Shown: positions 15,382 to 23,727, counted from the first letter of the stretch. The stretch is DNA of 33,781 nucleotides from Streptomyces laculatispora (GCF_017353455.1 NZ_JAFMPZ010000540.1:1-33781); one strand, 5' to 3'. Translations and numbers: made by a program. Notes: a model not told the origin generated them from the letters alone.

Positions 15382-16026
15382 TTGAGCGGCGGCCCTCCGC
15401 CGCGCCACGACCACGTGGTGGCCGCGGTGGCCACCACGGCGGAGGTCCTGGCCCACCCGGAGCTGGACGCGGACATGCTCGCCCCCTGGGAGCGCCGACG
15501 GCTGACCCGGATACGGGTGCCGGCCCGCCGCGACGACGTGGTGGCGGCGCGGCTCCTGCTGCGCCTGTGCGCCTCGCGCTTCACCGGTCTCGCCCCGGAC
15601 GCCCACGATCTCGTCCAGTTCTGCCCCGAGTGCGGGCAGTACGAGCACGGCCGCCCCTCGCTCCGGGACCGCCCCCGTACCGGCGTCAGCATGAGCCATG
15701 CCCACGGCCTGGTCGCGGCAGCCGCAGGCCCCGGCGCCGTGGGCATCGACGTGGAGCCCTCCACCCGCCGGCCCGGCCCCGTGGCGGTGCTGCGGCGGAT
15801 GCTGCCCGAGGCCGACCTGGAAGCGGCAGCCGCCTCCCCGGACCCCGGTCCGGAACTGCTCCGGGCATGGGTGCGCCGGGAGGCCCTGCTGAAGGCGGGC
15901 GGGGGCGGTCTCCCACTGCTGGTCTGGGCGGATCGCCGCCGGGGAGCCACGGCTGCGGTGGCGAGCACCGTACCGGTGGACGTCCTGCCCGGGATCACGG
16001 CGCACGGGGGGCCGTCCGAGGGTTAG
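15382..16026 (+). CDS. Sfp-type 4'-phosphopantetheinyl transferase
   Basis: A 214-residue enzyme that moves phosphopantetheine from CoA to the carrier serine. It shows the Sfp signatures in order: CPECGQYEHGRPS (81-93), VSMSHAHGLVAAAA (102-115), GIDVEP (121-126, Mg-binding D123 and E125), and WVRREALLKAGG (163-174, with E167 and K171). The start is the TTG at 15382 because no ATG or GTG gives a complete N-terminus; no clear Shine-Dalgarno is seen and coupling to the carrier gene is likely. Having a dedicated PPTase makes the unit self-sufficient. The first 15 residues are uncertain (a GTG pair lies at residues 12-13). Confidence 0.9.
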   Translation: MSGGPPPRHDHVVAAVATTAEVLAHPELDADMLAPWERRRLTRIRVPARRDDVVAARLLLRLCASRFTGLAPDAHDLVQFCPECGQYEHGRPSLRDRPRTGVSMSHAHGLVAAAAGPGAVGIDVEPSTRRPGPVAVLRRMLPEADLEAAAASPDPGPELLRAWVRREALLKAGGGGLPLLVWADRRRGATAAVASTVPVDVLPGITAHGGPSEG

Positions 16027-16027
16027 C

Positions 16028-16049
16028 CCGGTGTCAGCCTTGGACACGG
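16028..16049 (+). terminator. Weak hairpin after the PPTase gene
   Basis: CC-G-GTGTC pairs with GACACGG, seven pairs with one bulge and a 7-base loop, two bases after the stop codon. It may end the rightward biosynthetic transcript. Confidence 0.3.
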
Positions 16050-16149
16050 TGATTCTGCTGCCACGTCGCACGCCCGCGCAGTTCGTCGGAGTACGTCCCG
16101 GGCACAGCGATGATCTGCATTCTTCCCGGACTTCGCCACTCATGGCAAC

Positions 16150-16188
16150 AGGCCCCCCGATCTGGCGTCTTGCCTGATCAGAGGGCCT
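16150..16188 (-). terminator. Hairpin downstream of tRNA-Arg
   Basis: Arms 16150-16162 and 16176-16188 (AGGCCC..GATC type) pair at 11 of 13 positions with a 13-base loop. It lies 20 bases past the 3' end of the tRNA and is the likely stop for its transcript. Confidence 0.5.
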
Positions 16189-16208
16189 GCATGGCACCTG
16201 GACTACGG

Positions 16209-16280
16209 TGCCCCCGGCAGGATTCGAACCTGCGCTCCCGGCTCCGGAGGCCGATGCTCTATCCCCTGAGCTACGGGGGC
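16209..16280 (-). tRNA. tRNA-Arg (anticodon CCG)
   Basis: Read on the minus strand, a complete 72-base cloverleaf: acceptor GCCCCCG pairs with CGGGGGC, the D-arm is GCTC/GAGC, the anticodon stem TCGGC/GCCGG encloses loop CTCCGGA with anticodon CCG, and the T-arm is GCAGG/CCTGC around TTCGAAT. The discriminator is A. CCA is not encoded (the next bases are CCG). It reads the CGG codon, common in this G+C-rich genome. Confidence 0.97.
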
Positions 16281-16487
16281 GTATCGCTGTGTTGCTCTGC
16301 GACGGGTGAAACACTACCAGCTTCCACCCGGTGCCCGTGAACAGGTATTTCCGCGCCGCCCGCCGGGTGCCTCAGGCCCTGCCAGGCCCGTCGCACACAC
16401 ATCCGGCCAACCTTCGCCGCCATCTCTGTGGGGACGGAAGTGGGCAAAACCCGGACGCAGCCACTCCTGCCCGCCTACTCTCGAAGG
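16281..16487. other. Intergenic region between tRNA-Arg and the response regulator
   Basis: No gene is seen in these 207 bases. The tRNA promoter should lie in 16281-16340 on the minus strand, and the response-regulator promoter at its right end. Confidence 0.5.
16476..16481 (+). promoter_or_regulatory. -10 box for a leaderless response-regulator message
   Basis: TACTCT (TAnnnT) ends exactly 6 bases before the GTG, so transcription should start at or next to the start codon. No good -35 is visible. Confidence 0.5.
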
Positions 16488-16922
16488 GTGTCAGGGGCGT
16501 CCGGCCGCGTGCTTGTTGTCGACGACAACAAGGTCATCCGGCAGTTGATCAGGGTCAATCTCGAGCTTGAGGGCTTCGAGGTCGTGACCGCGGCCGATGG
16601 TGTCGAGTGTCTGGATCTGGTGCATCGGGTCAGTCCCGATGTGATCACGCTCGATGTCGTGATGCCCCGGCTGGACGGTCTGCAGACGGCCACCAGACTC
16701 CGTTCCGATCCACGGACCCGGCATCTGCCCGTGGCGATCATCAGCGCCTGTACGCCGTACGAGGTGGACAACGGTGTCGCGGCGGGAGTCGACGCCTTCC
16801 TCGCGAAGCCCTTCGAGCCGAGCGAGCTGGTGCGGGTCGTACGGCAGTTGATGGAGCGCGGCCGGCCACCGGCACTCGACGGCAGGCAGGGTGCCGGGCG
16901 GGCGGAGAGAGCCGCGGGCTGA
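16488..16922 (+). CDS. Single-domain response regulator
   Basis: A 144-residue CheY-like receiver: acidic pair D12-D13 in VLVVDDN, phospho-acceptor D56 in DVITLDVVMPRLDG, S86 in AIISA and K107 in FLAKPFEP. There is no DNA-binding output domain, only an Arg/Gly-rich tail from about 122. No histidine kinase lies next to it, so it is an orphan. The GTG at 16488 gives the proper receiver start; GAAGG directly abuts it and cannot act as a ribosome site, consistent with leaderless translation. It precedes the ArgRS-like gene by 55 bases. A partner kinase and output are unknown. Confidence 0.9.
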   Translation: MSGASGRVLVVDDNKVIRQLIRVNLELEGFEVVTAADGVECLDLVHRVSPDVITLDVVMPRLDGLQTATRLRSDPRTRHLPVAIISACTPYEVDNGVAAGVDAFLAKPFEPSELVRVVRQLMERGRPPALDGRQGAGRAERAAG

Positions 16923-16965
16923 CCGGATGGCGAAACCGGTTCGCGAAAGGCCCCCCTCCCTCCCA

Positions 16966-16971
16966 TACGCT
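16966..16971 (+). promoter_or_regulatory. -10 box for a leaderless ArgRS-like message
   Basis: TACGCT ends 6 bases before the GTG at 16978, the same geometry as the preceding gene. The only G-rich stretch upstream (GAAAGG, 16945-16950) is too far to be a ribosome site. Confidence 0.45.
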
Positions 16972-16977
16972 TGTCCC

Positions 16978-18093
16978 GTGACCCCCGCCGATCTCTCGAC
17001 GACCGTGCTGCACGCCGTGCGCCGCGCGGTCGACGAGGACGCCTTGCGCGCGCCCGTGCCCGCGCGCGTGCGAGTGGAGAGGACCCGGCCGGGCGGCCGG
17101 GGCGACTACGCCAGCGCCGTCGCCCTCCAGCTGGCCGGGCCCGCCGCGCTGCCCGCGCGGGAGGTGGCCGAGATCCTGCGGGAGCGGATGGCCGGTGCCC
17201 CCGGGCTCGGGCGGGTCGAGATCACCGGACCCGGCTTCCTGAACTTCACGCTCGACGCCACGGCCGACACCGCCGCGCACCGCGCGCTCCTGCACCGGGT
17301 ACGGGAGCAGGGGCCGCGGTACGGATTCGGCGACGCGCTCGCCGGGGCACCGCTGCAATTCAGCCACGCCCGCGAGGTCCGGGCCGCGGTCACCGCCGAC
17401 GCGGTGCGCCGGCTCGTGCGGGCACAGGGCGCGCCCGTCCGCATCAGCTGCGACGAGGCCTCCGACCCGGACTGGGCGCGGCTCGGGGTCGCCGTCGACG
17501 TCCATGGGCGGCCCCCCGTACCGCTGACGGAGGTACGGCCGGTTCCCGCCGGTGCCACCGCCGGTGAGCTGCTCGAACGGCTCGGGCCCGACGCCACCCG
17601 CTGGGGGCTGCTCCGCCCGGCCGGTCACGACCGCGCCCGGCTCGGCGACGGCCTTCTCGTCCAGGGCGAGGACAACCCCCTGTTCCTGGTCCGCTACGCC
17701 CACTCCCGCACCCGCGCGCTCAGCCGCGGCGCGGAGCTGCTCGGATTCACCGCCGCCCGTGACGAGGGCATCGGCGAAGGCCGGTGTGCCGGGGGCGGCT
17801 TCGACGAGGCCTTCGAGGCGGCCGGGGCGCCCGCGCTCCTCGCCGTCATCGCCGACCACCCCGCCGTCCTCGCCGCCGCCGCGCACCACCGCGCACCCGA
17901 CCGGCTCGCCCGCCACCTCGAAGCGGTCGCGCACGCGTTCTTCGACTTCCACGACGCCGCGTCGCCGCTCCCCGTCGGGGACGAGAAACCCTCGGCCGCC
18001 CACCGCACCCGGCTCGCCCTCGCCGAAGCCGCCGGGACGGTGCTGGCAGGCGGCCTGTCCCTGCTCGGTATCAGCGCGCCCCCGCACCTTTGA
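16978..18093 (+). CDS. Arginyl-tRNA synthetase paralogue lacking catalytic motifs (DALR-domain protein)
   Basis: A 371-residue relative of ArgRS, far shorter than the usual 550-590. The N-terminal tRNA-recognition domain is present (RGDYASAVALQLAG, PGFLNFTL). Where ArgRS has its HIGH signature, the sequence reads LQFSHAREVRAAVTADAVRRL (about 126-146): the helix after HIGH survives but HIGH is gone. Where KMSK stands before GPDATR, it reads PLTEVRPVPAGATAGELLERL. The DALR anticodon-binding domain follows (NPLFLVRYAHSRTRALSR from 233). It therefore cannot charge tRNA by the normal mechanism but could still bind tRNA-Arg. It lies 700 bases from tRNA-Arg(CCG) and 28 bases before lysA. True function unknown. 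Confidence 0.88.
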   Translation: MTPADLSTTVLHAVRRAVDEDALRAPVPARVRVERTRPGGRGDYASAVALQLAGPAALPAREVAEILRERMAGAPGLGRVEITGPGFLNFTLDATADTAAHRALLHRVREQGPRYGFGDALAGAPLQFSHAREVRAAVTADAVRRLVRAQGAPVRISCDEASDPDWARLGVAVDVHGRPPVPLTEVRPVPAGATAGELLERLGPDATRWGLLRPAGHDRARLGDGLLVQGEDNPLFLVRYAHSRTRALSRGAELLGFTAARDEGIGEGRCAGGGFDEAFEAAGAPALLAVIADHPAVLAAAAHHRAPDRLARHLEAVAHAFFDFHDAASPLPVGDEKPSAAHRTRLALAEAAGTVLAGGLSLLGISAPPHL

Positions 18094-18121
18094 GAGACCC
18101 GAGAGAGAACAGAGCGACACG

Positions 18122-19513
18122 ATGAGCCGATCCGCACACCCCGCCGGACCCCGTCACGCCGATGTCATGTCGGAGGGCCACTACTCCGCCCCGGCAGAGG
18201 ACCTCAACGTCCTCGACGAGAAGGTCTGGTCCCGCACCGTCACCCGGGACGAACACGGTGCACTGACCGTCGGCGGGATCGAAGTCGCCCGGCTGGCCGA
18301 GGAGTTCGGCACCCCGGCCTACTTCCTGGACGAGACCGACTTCCGGGCCCGCTGCCGCGCCTGGTCCGACGCCTTCGGCCCCGGCGCCGACGTCTTCTAC
18401 GCCGGCAAGGCCTTCCTCTCCCGCGCGATCGTGCGCTGGCTGAAGGAGGAGGGGCTCAACCTCGACGTCTGCTCCGGCGGCGAGCTGACCACCGCACTGG
18501 ACGCCGGGATGCCCGCCGAGCGCATCGCCTTCCACGGCAACAACAAGACGGTCGACGAGATCGAGCGGGCCATCACGGCGGGCGTCGGGCGGATCGTGCT
18601 CGACTCCTTCCAGGAGATCGTCCGGGTCTCGCACATCGCGCAGCGGCTCGGCCGGCGCCAGCCCGTGCAGATCCGGGTGACCGTCGGCGTCGAGGCACAC
18701 ACCCACGAGTTCATCGCCACCGCGCACGAGGACCAGAAGTTCGGCATCGCGCTGGCCGGGGGACAGGCCGCCGAGGCCGTACGGCGGGCGCTCACCCTCG
18801 ACGGGCTCGAACTCATCGGCATCCACTCGCACATCGGCTCGCAGATCTTCGACATGGCCGGCTTCGAGGTCTCCGCCCGGCGCGTGGTGCAACTCCTCGC
18901 CGAGGTACGCGACGAGCACGGCGTCGAACTGCCCGAGATCGACCTCGGCGGCGGCCTCGGTATCGCGTACACCTCCGAGGACGACCCGCGCGAGCCGTAC
19001 GAGATCGCCAAGGCGCTCGGCGACATCGTGACCCGCGAGTGCGAGTCCGCCGGGCTCGCCACCCCGCGGATCTCCGTCGAGCCGGGCCGCGCCATCGTCG
19101 GACCGACCGCCTTCACGCTGTACGAGGTCGGCACGATCAAGCCCCTGGAGGGACTGCGCACCTACGTCAGCGTCGACGGCGGCATGTCGGACAACATCCG
19201 CACCGCGCTGTACGACGCCGAGTACAGCGTCGCGCTCGTCTCGCGCACCTCCGACGCCGAGCCGATGCTCGTGCGGGTCGTCGGCAAGCACTGCGAGAGC
19301 GGCGACATCGTGGTCAAGGACGCCTTCCTGCCGTCCGACCTGGCCCCCGGCGACCTGATCGCGGTCCCCGCCACCGGCGCGTACTGCCGTTCCATGGCGA
19401 GCAACTACAACCACGCCCTGCGCCCGCCGGTCGTCGCCGTGCGCGACGGTCGGGCGCGGGTCATCGTCCGGCGCGAGACGGAGGAAGATCTCCTGCGTCT
19501 GGATGTCGGCTGA
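18122..19513 (+). CDS. lysA: Diaminopimelate decarboxylase
   Basis: A 463-residue PLP enzyme of fold III that turns meso-diaminopimelate into L-lysine, the last step of lysine synthesis. The PLP lysine is K96 in FYAGKAFLSRA; SHIGSQ, the phosphate-binding GGGLGIAY, SVEPGRAIVG, VDGGMSDN, the cross-subunit HCESGD and GAYCRSMASNYN complete the active site. The ATG at 18122 is preceded by a purine-rich GAGAGA stretch. It lies 28 bases after the ArgRS-like gene and is followed by a GC hairpin. Neighbouring hom draws on the same aspartate-semialdehyde pool, so the region controls the Lys/Thr split. Confidence 0.98.
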   Translation: MSRSAHPAGPRHADVMSEGHYSAPAEDLNVLDEKVWSRTVTRDEHGALTVGGIEVARLAEEFGTPAYFLDETDFRARCRAWSDAFGPGADVFYAGKAFLSRAIVRWLKEEGLNLDVCSGGELTTALDAGMPAERIAFHGNNKTVDEIERAITAGVGRIVLDSFQEIVRVSHIAQRLGRRQPVQIRVTVGVEAHTHEFIATAHEDQKFGIALAGGQAAEAVRRALTLDGLELIGIHSHIGSQIFDMAGFEVSARRVVQLLAEVRDEHGVELPEIDLGGGLGIAYTSEDDPREPYEIAKALGDIVTRECESAGLATPRISVEPGRAIVGPTAFTLYEVGTIKPLEGLRTYVSVDGGMSDNIRTALYDAEYSVALVSRTSDAEPMLVRVVGKHCESGDIVVKDAFLPSDLAPGDLIAVPATGAYCRSMASNYNHALRPPVVAVRDGRARVIVRRETEEDLLRLDVG

Positions 19514-19563
19514 TGCCGTATTTCCCGGGGCGTACCCCCGGTCGCCCATAAACATCTCAGGAT

Positions 19564-19593
19564 CCGGACGGGTGGCGGAGAACGCCCGTCCGG
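19564..19593 (+). terminator. Hairpin after lysA
   Basis: CCGGACGGG and CCCGTCCGG are 9-base perfect arms around a 12-base loop, 50 bases past the lysA stop and before hom. Confidence 0.55.
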
Positions 19594-19610
19594 TGAGTGA
19601 GACTGGTCCA

Positions 19611-19623
19611 TACATCAGATGTA
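19611..19623. promoter_or_regulatory. Palindrome upstream of hom
   Basis: TACATCAGATGTA has two 6-base arms around a central A, 16 bases before the hom ATG, in an A/T-rich patch. It may be an operator in or near the hom promoter. Confidence 0.35.
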
Positions 19624-19639
19624 AACGAAACGAGGTCGG

Positions 19640-20941
19640 ATGATGCGTACGCGTCCGCTGAAGGTGGCGCTGCTGGGCTGTGGAGTGGTCGGCTCAGAGG
19701 TGGCGCGCATCATGACGACGCACGCCAACGACCTCGCCGCGCGCATCGGCGCGCCGGTGGAGCTCGCCGGTGTCGCCGTGCGCCGGCCCTCCAAAGTGCG
19801 CGAGGGCATCGACCCCGCGCTGATCACCACCGACGCGACCGCCCTGGTCAAACGGGGTGACATCGACGTCGTCGTCGAGGTCATCGGCGGCATCGAGCCC
19901 GCCCGCACGCTCATCACCACCGCCTTCGAGCACGGCGCGAGCGTCGTCTCCGCCAACAAGGCGCTGCTCGCCGAGGACGGCGCGGCCCTGCACGCCGCCG
20001 CCGAGCAGTACGGCCGGGACCTCTACTACGAGGCCGCCGTGGCCGGCGCCATCCCGCTCGTCCGCCCGCTGCGCGAGTCCCTGGCCGGCGACAAGGTCAA
20101 CCGGGTCCTCGGCATCGTCAACGGCACCACGAACTTCATCCTCGACAAGATGGACACGAGTGGCGCCGGGTACTCCGAGGCGCTCGACGAGGCCACCGCA
20201 CTCGGATACGCCGAGGCCGACCCCACCGCCGACGTCGAGGGCTTCGACGCCGCCGCCAAGGCCGCGATCCTCGCCGGAATCGCCTTTCACACCCGGGTGA
20301 GGATCGGCGACGTGCACCGCGAGGGCATCACCGAGGTCACCGCCGCCGACATCGCCTCCGCCCGCCGCATGGGCTGCACCGTCAAGCTCCTCGCCATCTG
20401 CGAGCGCGCCGCCGACGGGCGCTCGGTCACGGCCCGCGTGCATCCCGCGATGATCCCGCTCAGCCACCCGCTGGCCTCCGTCCGCGAGGCGTACAACGCG
20501 GTGTTCGTCGAGGCCGATGCCGCCGGGCAGCTGATGTTCTACGGCCCCGGCGCCGGTGGCGCGCCGACCGCCTCCGCGGTCCTGGGCGACCTCGTCGCGG
20601 TCTGCCGCAACAAACTCAGCGAGGCCCCCGGCCCCGGTGAGTCCGCGTACACGCGTCTGCCGGTCAGCCCCATGGGCGACGTCGTCACGCGGTACCACAT
20701 CAGTCTCGACGTGGCCGACAAGCCTGGCGTGCTCGCCCAGGTCGCGACGGTCTTCGCCGAACAGGGCGTATCCATCGATACGGTCCGCCAGAAAGGCCGA
20801 CAGGACGGAAGCGGCGAGGCTTCGCTCGTCGTCGTCACCCACCGCGCGCCCGATGCCGCCCTCTCGGGGACCGTCGAGGCGCTGCGCAAGCTCGACACCG
20901 TCCGCGGTGTCGCCAGCATCATGCGTGTTGAAGGGGAGTAA
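19640..20941 (+). CDS. hom: Homoserine dehydrogenase
   Basis: A 433-residue enzyme that reduces aspartate semialdehyde to homoserine with NAD(P)H, the entry to threonine, methionine and isoleucine. Residues 8-20 (VALLGCGVVGSEV) are the dinucleotide-binding site. VVEVIGG, the catalytic core with VNGTTNFILDKM and GYAEADPTADVEGFDAAAKAAILA, and K/D residues in it are conserved. From about 350 the ACT domain (YHISLDVADKPGVLAQVATVFAEQGVSIDTVRQ) should give threonine feedback control. Two ATGs are adjacent; GAGG is spaced better for the second. It runs 6 bases ahead of thrC. Confidence 0.98.
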   Translation: MMRTRPLKVALLGCGVVGSEVARIMTTHANDLAARIGAPVELAGVAVRRPSKVREGIDPALITTDATALVKRGDIDVVVEVIGGIEPARTLITTAFEHGASVVSANKALLAEDGAALHAAAEQYGRDLYYEAAVAGAIPLVRPLRESLAGDKVNRVLGIVNGTTNFILDKMDTSGAGYSEALDEATALGYAEADPTADVEGFDAAAKAAILAGIAFHTRVRIGDVHREGITEVTAADIASARRMGCTVKLLAICERAADGRSVTARVHPAMIPLSHPLASVREAYNAVFVEADAAGQLMFYGPGAGGAPTASAVLGDLVAVCRNKLSEAPGPGESAYTRLPVSPMGDVVTRYHISLDVADKPGVLAQVATVFAEQGVSIDTVRQKGRQDGSGEASLVVVTHRAPDAALSGTVEALRKLDTVRGVASIMRVEGE

Positions 20942-20947
20942 GGACCC

Positions 20948-22018
20948 ATGACCACCAAGGGCACCCACCAGTGGCGCGGCATCATCGAGGAGTACCGGGA
21001 CCGCCTTCCGGTCACGAGCACGACGCCGGTCGTCACGCTCCGTGAGGGCGGCACGCCGCTCGTCCCCGCTCAGGTCCTCTCCGAGCGCACGGGCTGCGAG
21101 GTGCACCTCAAGGTCGAGGGCGCCAACCCCACCGGGTCCTTCAAGGACCGCGGAATGACGATGGCGATCACCCGGGCCAAGGAGGAGGGCGCGCAGGCCG
21201 TCATCTGCGCCTCCACCGGCAACACCTCCGCCTCCGCCGCCGCGTACGCGGTCAGGGCGGGCATGGTCTGCGCCGTCCTCGTACCGCAGGGCAAGATCGC
21301 GCTCGGCAAGATGGGCCAGGCCCTCGTGCACGGCGCCAAGATCCTCCAGGTCGACGGCAACTTCGACGACTGTCTGACGCTGGCCCGCTCGCTCTCGGAC
21401 AACTACCCCGTGGCGCTGGTCAATTCGGTCAACCCGGTCCGCATCGAGGGCCAGAAGACCGCGGCCTTCGAGATCGTCGACGCGCTCGGCGACGCCCCGG
21501 ACATCCACGTCCTCCCGGTCGGCAACGCGGGCAACATCACCGCGTACTGGAAGGGCTACACCGAGTACGCCGCGGACGGCCCGGCCACGCACACGCCGCG
21601 GATGTGGGGCTTCCAGGCCTCCGGCTCCGCGCCCATCGTGCGCGGCGAGATCGTCAAGGACCCGTCGACCATCGCCACCGCCATCCGGATCGGCAACCCG
21701 GCCTCCTGGAGTTACGCGCTCGCCGCGCGGGACGAGTCGGGCGGCTTCATCGACGAGGTGACGGACCGGCAGATCCTGTCCGCCTACCGTCTGTTGGCCT
21801 CGCAGGAGGGCGTCTTCGTGGAGCCCGCGTCGGCCGCGTCGGTCGCCGGTCTGCTCAAGGCCGCCGAAGAGGGCAAGGTCGACCCGGGCCAGCGCATCGT
21901 CTGCACGGTCACCGGCAACGGCCTGAAGGACCCGGACTGGGCCGTCGCCGGCGCCCCTCAGCCGGTCACGGTCCCGGTCGACGCGGTCGCCGCCGCCGAG
22001 AAGCTGGGCCTCGCGTAG
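20948..22018 (+). CDS. thrC: Threonine synthase
   Basis: A 356-residue PLP fold-type II enzyme that converts O-phosphohomoserine to threonine. The PLP lysine lies in [12 protein letters not shown] (about 55-66), followed by [14 protein letters not shown]; the phosphate-binding [14 protein letters not shown] and [12 protein letters not shown] are also present. AAGGA precedes the ATG by 4 bases, and hom ends 6 bases upstream, so the two genes form an operon. A strong terminator follows, so thrB must be transcribed separately or by read-through. Confidence 0.98.
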   Translation: MTTKGTHQWRGIIEEYRDRLPVTSTTPVVTLREGGTPLVPAQVLSERTGCEVHLKVEGANPTGSFKDRGMTMAITRAKEEGAQAVICASTGNTSASAAAYAVRAGMVCAVLVPQGKIALGKMGQALVHGAKILQVDGNFDDCLTLARSLSDNYPVALVNSVNPVRIEGQKTAAFEIVDALGDAPDIHVLPVGNAGNITAYWKGYTEYAADGPATHTPRMWGFQASGSAPIVRGEIVKDPSTIATAIRIGNPASWSYALAARDESGGFIDEVTDRQILSAYRLLASQEGVFVEPASAASVAGLLKAAEEGKVDPGQRIVCTVTGNGLKDPDWAVAGAPQPVTVPVDAVAAAEKLGLA

Positions 22019-22035
22019 TACGCGGCGGCCGCGCC

Positions 22036-22075
22036 GCCGCCCCGGGCCCGATGCGCGTATCGGGCCCGGGGCGGC
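22036..22075 (+). terminator. Terminator after thrC
   Basis: Perfect 17-base arms (22036-22052 and 22059-22075) enclose a 6-base loop, starting 18 bases after the thrC stop. Confidence 0.8.
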
Positions 22076-22417
22076 AGCGGATTCGGCAGGAAGACGGCTC
22101 GACGGCCCACCTTCGGGGCGGAGAGCGCACCGGCAGCGTGCGACACGCATCGTGCGCCTCCTGTGCGCCCTATGTCGCCACAGAACCTTCCTTCGATAAG
22201 CTGTACCCAACCCACCCCGCCGCATATGCCCGGGGTGCCCAGGCCGTTGCGGCCGTCGGTCCCATCCCGGACTTACGCAATGCCCGCCGCCGCAATCGCC
22301 CAGAAGAATCCCCATAATCCGGTAGACCCCGAAGAACCCGAAGAGCCGCGAAGAGACCCAGATATCCCGCAGCGCTTCGAAATTCCCCGCCGCCTCACAA
22401 GGAGAGTCGTCAGAGCG
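22076..22417. other. Intergenic region upstream of thrB
   Basis: About 340 bases without a supportable gene. An open frame enters from 22163 in phase with thrB, but the likely protein begins later. Imperfect GAAGA repeats occur at 22328-22357. No clear -35/-10 pair is seen; the thrB promoter should be here because of the upstream terminator. Confidence 0.45.
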
Positions 22418-23335
22418 ATGGCCGGTCCCGCCTTCCGAGCCGCCGCCGTACGGGTGCGCGTCCCCGCAACCAGCGCCAACCTGGGCCCGGGCTTCGACGC
22501 CCTCGGCCTGTCGCTGGGGCTGTACGACGACGTCGTCGTCCGCGTCGCCGACGCCGGGCTGCACATCGACATCGCCGGCGAGGGCGCGGACACGCTGCCC
22601 CGCGACGAGAACCACCTGCTCGTACGGTCCCTGCGCACCGCCTTCGACCTGCTCGGCGGACAGCCCCGCGGCCTGGAGATCGTCTGCGCCAACCGCATCC
22701 CGCACGGACGCGGCCTCGGCTCGTCCTCCGCCGCCATCTGCGCGGGCATCGTCGCCGCCCGCGCCGTGACGACCGGCGGTGACGCCCGGCTCGACGACGT
22801 GGCACTGCTGGAGCTCGCGACCGAGATCGAGGGCCACCCGGACAACGTCGCGGCCTGTCTCCTCGGCGGGTTCACGCTCGCCTGGATGGACGGCGGATCG
22901 GCCCGCGCCATCAGGATGGACCCCGCGGATTCCATCGTTCCGGTGGTTTTCGTCCCCGGCAACCCGGTGCTCACCGAGACCGCCCGCGGACTGCTGCCGC
23001 GTACTGTTCCGCATGTCGACGCCGCCTTCAACGCGGGCCGTGCCGCCCTCCTCGTCGAGGCCCTGACCAGGCGCCCCGAGCTGCTGCTCACCGCCACCGA
23101 GGACCGGCTGCACCAGGAATACCGCTCCCCGGCGATGCCGCAGAGCGTGGAACTCGTGAACCGACTGCGCGCGGACGGCGTCCCCGCGGTCATCTCCGGT
23201 GCCGGGCCGACCGTGCTGGCACTGGCCGAGGACGATGCGGCCGACAAGGTCGCACGGCTGGCGGGCGAGGGCTGGGCGGCCAACCGGCTGACTCTCGACG
23301 TCTCCGGTGCGAGTGTGCTGCCGCTCGCCCCGTAG
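22418..23335 (+). CDS. thrB: Homoserine kinase
   Basis: A 305-residue GHMP-family kinase that phosphorylates homoserine for threonine synthase. The first GHMP motif is VRVPATSANLGPGFDALGLSL (residues 8-28), the ATP-binding P-loop-like motif is IPHGRGLGSSSAAICAG (about 99-115), and the third motif is AVISGAGPTVLAL (about 260-272). The ATG at 22418 matches the typical start (MAGPAFRAAAVRVRVP); AAGGAG lies 11 bases away, a bit far. Extending 85 codons upstream would add low-complexity sequence. Confidence 0.97.
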   Translation: MAGPAFRAAAVRVRVPATSANLGPGFDALGLSLGLYDDVVVRVADAGLHIDIAGEGADTLPRDENHLLVRSLRTAFDLLGGQPRGLEIVCANRIPHGRGLGSSSAAICAGIVAARAVTTGGDARLDDVALLELATEIEGHPDNVAACLLGGFTLAWMDGGSARAIRMDPADSIVPVVFVPGNPVLTETARGLLPRTVPHVDAAFNAGRAALLVEALTRRPELLLTATEDRLHQEYRSPAMPQSVELVNRLRADGVPAVISGAGPTVLALAEDDAADKVARLAGEGWAANRLTLDVSGASVLPLAP

Positions 23336-23727
23336 CCGAGAAGTGATTGCCGGTGCGTGAGAGGGGGAATATTTGTTGGAGCCGGTAGTGTTAACCTCAA
23401 GTCTGCAATCGACGTCTATGAGGCGCGTTGCTTCGTGTCCCTTTCCGGGACCACCATTTCTTCCGGGAGCCTCCCCAACTGCCTGAGCAGCCTGCCTGAG
23501 CAGTTTCGAGCACGCTCCGGAACCGGCACGACACCCTCTCGCTCGTCCAGGAGTGGGCCGAGCAGGGGGATGCTCGCGCCGGGCCCCATGCACACGTTCA
23601 TCTCTCCGCCGTACCTACCCGGCGGACCACCGCCCCGGCACGGTCCGCACCACCAGAGACCGCAGTCGGACAGCACAACCGGTCGCCGAGCCAGAAGGCC
23701 GACGTCCGCTCCAGGGAAGGACCCTTC
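23336..23727. other. Long leader region of rho
   Basis: Nearly 390 bases before rho with no gene I can support. TAGTGT at 23386-23391 could be a -10, implying a leader over 300 bases, typical of autoregulated rho. A direct repeat of CTGCCTGAGCAG occurs twice at 23479-23503. A 22-codon frame (23418-23486) lacks a ribosome site. Long rho leaders often carry Rho-dependent attenuation; nothing here proves it. Confidence 0.45.

Noticed and set aside
16027..16208. Possible attR copy of the tRNA 3' end
   Set aside because: No second copy of the T-arm/acceptor segment was found in this interval; only a hairpin is present.
22163..22417. N-terminal extension of thrB
   Set aside because: The added residues are low-complexity and Glu/Pro-rich; the family start at the ATG at 22418 is complete.
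23418..23486. 22-codon upstream ORF in the rho leader
   Set aside because: No Shine-Dalgarno and no link to Rho control visible; kept only as a note.
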